DNA of 5,719 nucleotides from Candidatus Bathyarchaeota archaeon (GTDB lineage: Archaea > Thermoproteota > Bathyarchaeia > 40CM-2-53-6): assembly GCA_005883085.1 (NCBI GenBank), contig VBAY01000044.1, positions 1 through 5,719 of the forward strand, written 5' to 3'. A program made the translations under genes and the position numbers. The notes beneath the pieces were generated by a model, which ran no database searches, was not told where the DNA came from, and saw only the letters and a program-made list of their open reading frames with translations. How positions within the stretch are numbered: position 1 is the first letter of the stretch; the number at the start of each line of letters is the position of its first letter. Shown piece after piece: positions 5,534-5,719 of this stretch.

Positions 5534-5553
5534 TACCCAGATAGGGATATTTC

Positions 5554-5719
5554 TTGGGAGGCAGAACCACCCTTCTCAACTCCGAAAGGTTTCTGGACTA
5601 CAACCTCGGACCCTCGCACCCTCTCCGTCCAGTAAGAGTCAAGCTAACCCATGACCTGATCCAGTCGAAAGGATTACTCAGCGAGGACGAGATCAAGATT
5701 ACCGTGCCACGAGTCGCGT
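5554..5719 (+). CDS. AcuC / class I-II histone deacetylase-like protein (partial, 5' end only)
   Basis: Only the first 55 codons are in the window. The segment 'YNLGPSHPLRPVRVKLTHDL' (16-35) matches the N-terminal signature of the arginase-fold deacetylase family (GPxHPxxPxR), and the residues after it, ending 'IKITVPRVA', continue the pattern seen in AcuC-like proteins. Members are zinc hydrolases that remove acetyl groups from lysines or polyamines; the metal ligands and catalytic histidines lie beyond the window. The TTG at 5554 is the only likely start after the in-frame TAG at 5542, with a weak AGGGA six bases ahead of it. The 20-base gap from the aldehyde dehydrogenase stop suggests an operon. 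Whether it acts on proteins, acetoin-related metabolites or polyamines cannot be seen. Confidence 0.85.
   Translation, partial: MGGRTTLLNSERFLDYNLGPSHPLRPVRVKLTHDLIQSKGLLSEDEIKITVPRVA

Noticed and set aside
5155..5619. Minus-strand open frame of 154 codons
   Set aside because: It is antisense to the aldehyde dehydrogenase and the start of the deacetylase gene, both recognised by motifs.
1..5719. CRISPR arrays, insertion sequences or rRNA
   Set aside because: No regularly spaced repeats, transposase motifs, terminal inverted repeats of element type or rRNA signatures were seen.

Overview
The window is archaeal. It encodes a RadA recombinase with the archaeal/eukaryotic layout (N-terminal helix-hairpin-helix domain, FxxA linker, RecA core). 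It also carries a tRNA whose extra sequence is best explained by bulge-helix-bulge introns, and TATA-like boxes at archaeal promoter distance. Base composition is roughly balanced and several starts are GTG or TTG. I infer a TACK-type archaeon (thaumarchaeal, bathyarchaeal or related), but the sequence alone does not fix the lineage.

Layout. On the minus strand, reading right to left: an unrecognised, mostly helical protein (2399-1710), radA (1601 or 1622 to 630), and, 23 bases further on, a protein that runs off the left edge (606 to <1). The last one has an N-terminal four-cysteine zinc ribbon followed by a RadA-like fold whose Walker A loop has lost its lysine. On the plus strand: an ornithine cyclodeaminase/mu-crystallin family enzyme (2474-3499), a spacer with a foldable inverted repeat, a tRNA-Ala(GGC) with a TATA box, a spacer rich in inverted repeats (3815-4120), an aldehyde dehydrogenase of succinate-semialdehyde dehydrogenase type (4121-5533), and the first 55 codons of an AcuC/histone-deacetylase-like protein (from 5554). 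The plus-strand and minus-strand genes diverge from about 2400-2473.

How the genes relate. The minus-strand trio looks like a recombination/repair locus: RadA is the active recombinase, and the downstream paralogue looks like a non-catalytic or accessory RecA-fold partner. The plus-strand enzymes are metabolic (imino/amino acid redox, semialdehyde oxidation, deacetylation). Only the last two are close enough to suggest co-transcription.

The most notable element is the tRNA-Ala gene. It has the Ala identity pair G3-U70, discriminator A73, a GGC anticodon and encoded CCA. Its 139 bases to the discriminator reduce to a canonical 74-mer only if about 24, 19 and 22 bases are removed from the D loop, the anticodon loop (37/38) and the variable loop (44/45). 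All three segments can be drawn as bulge-helix-bulge structures, with differing quality.
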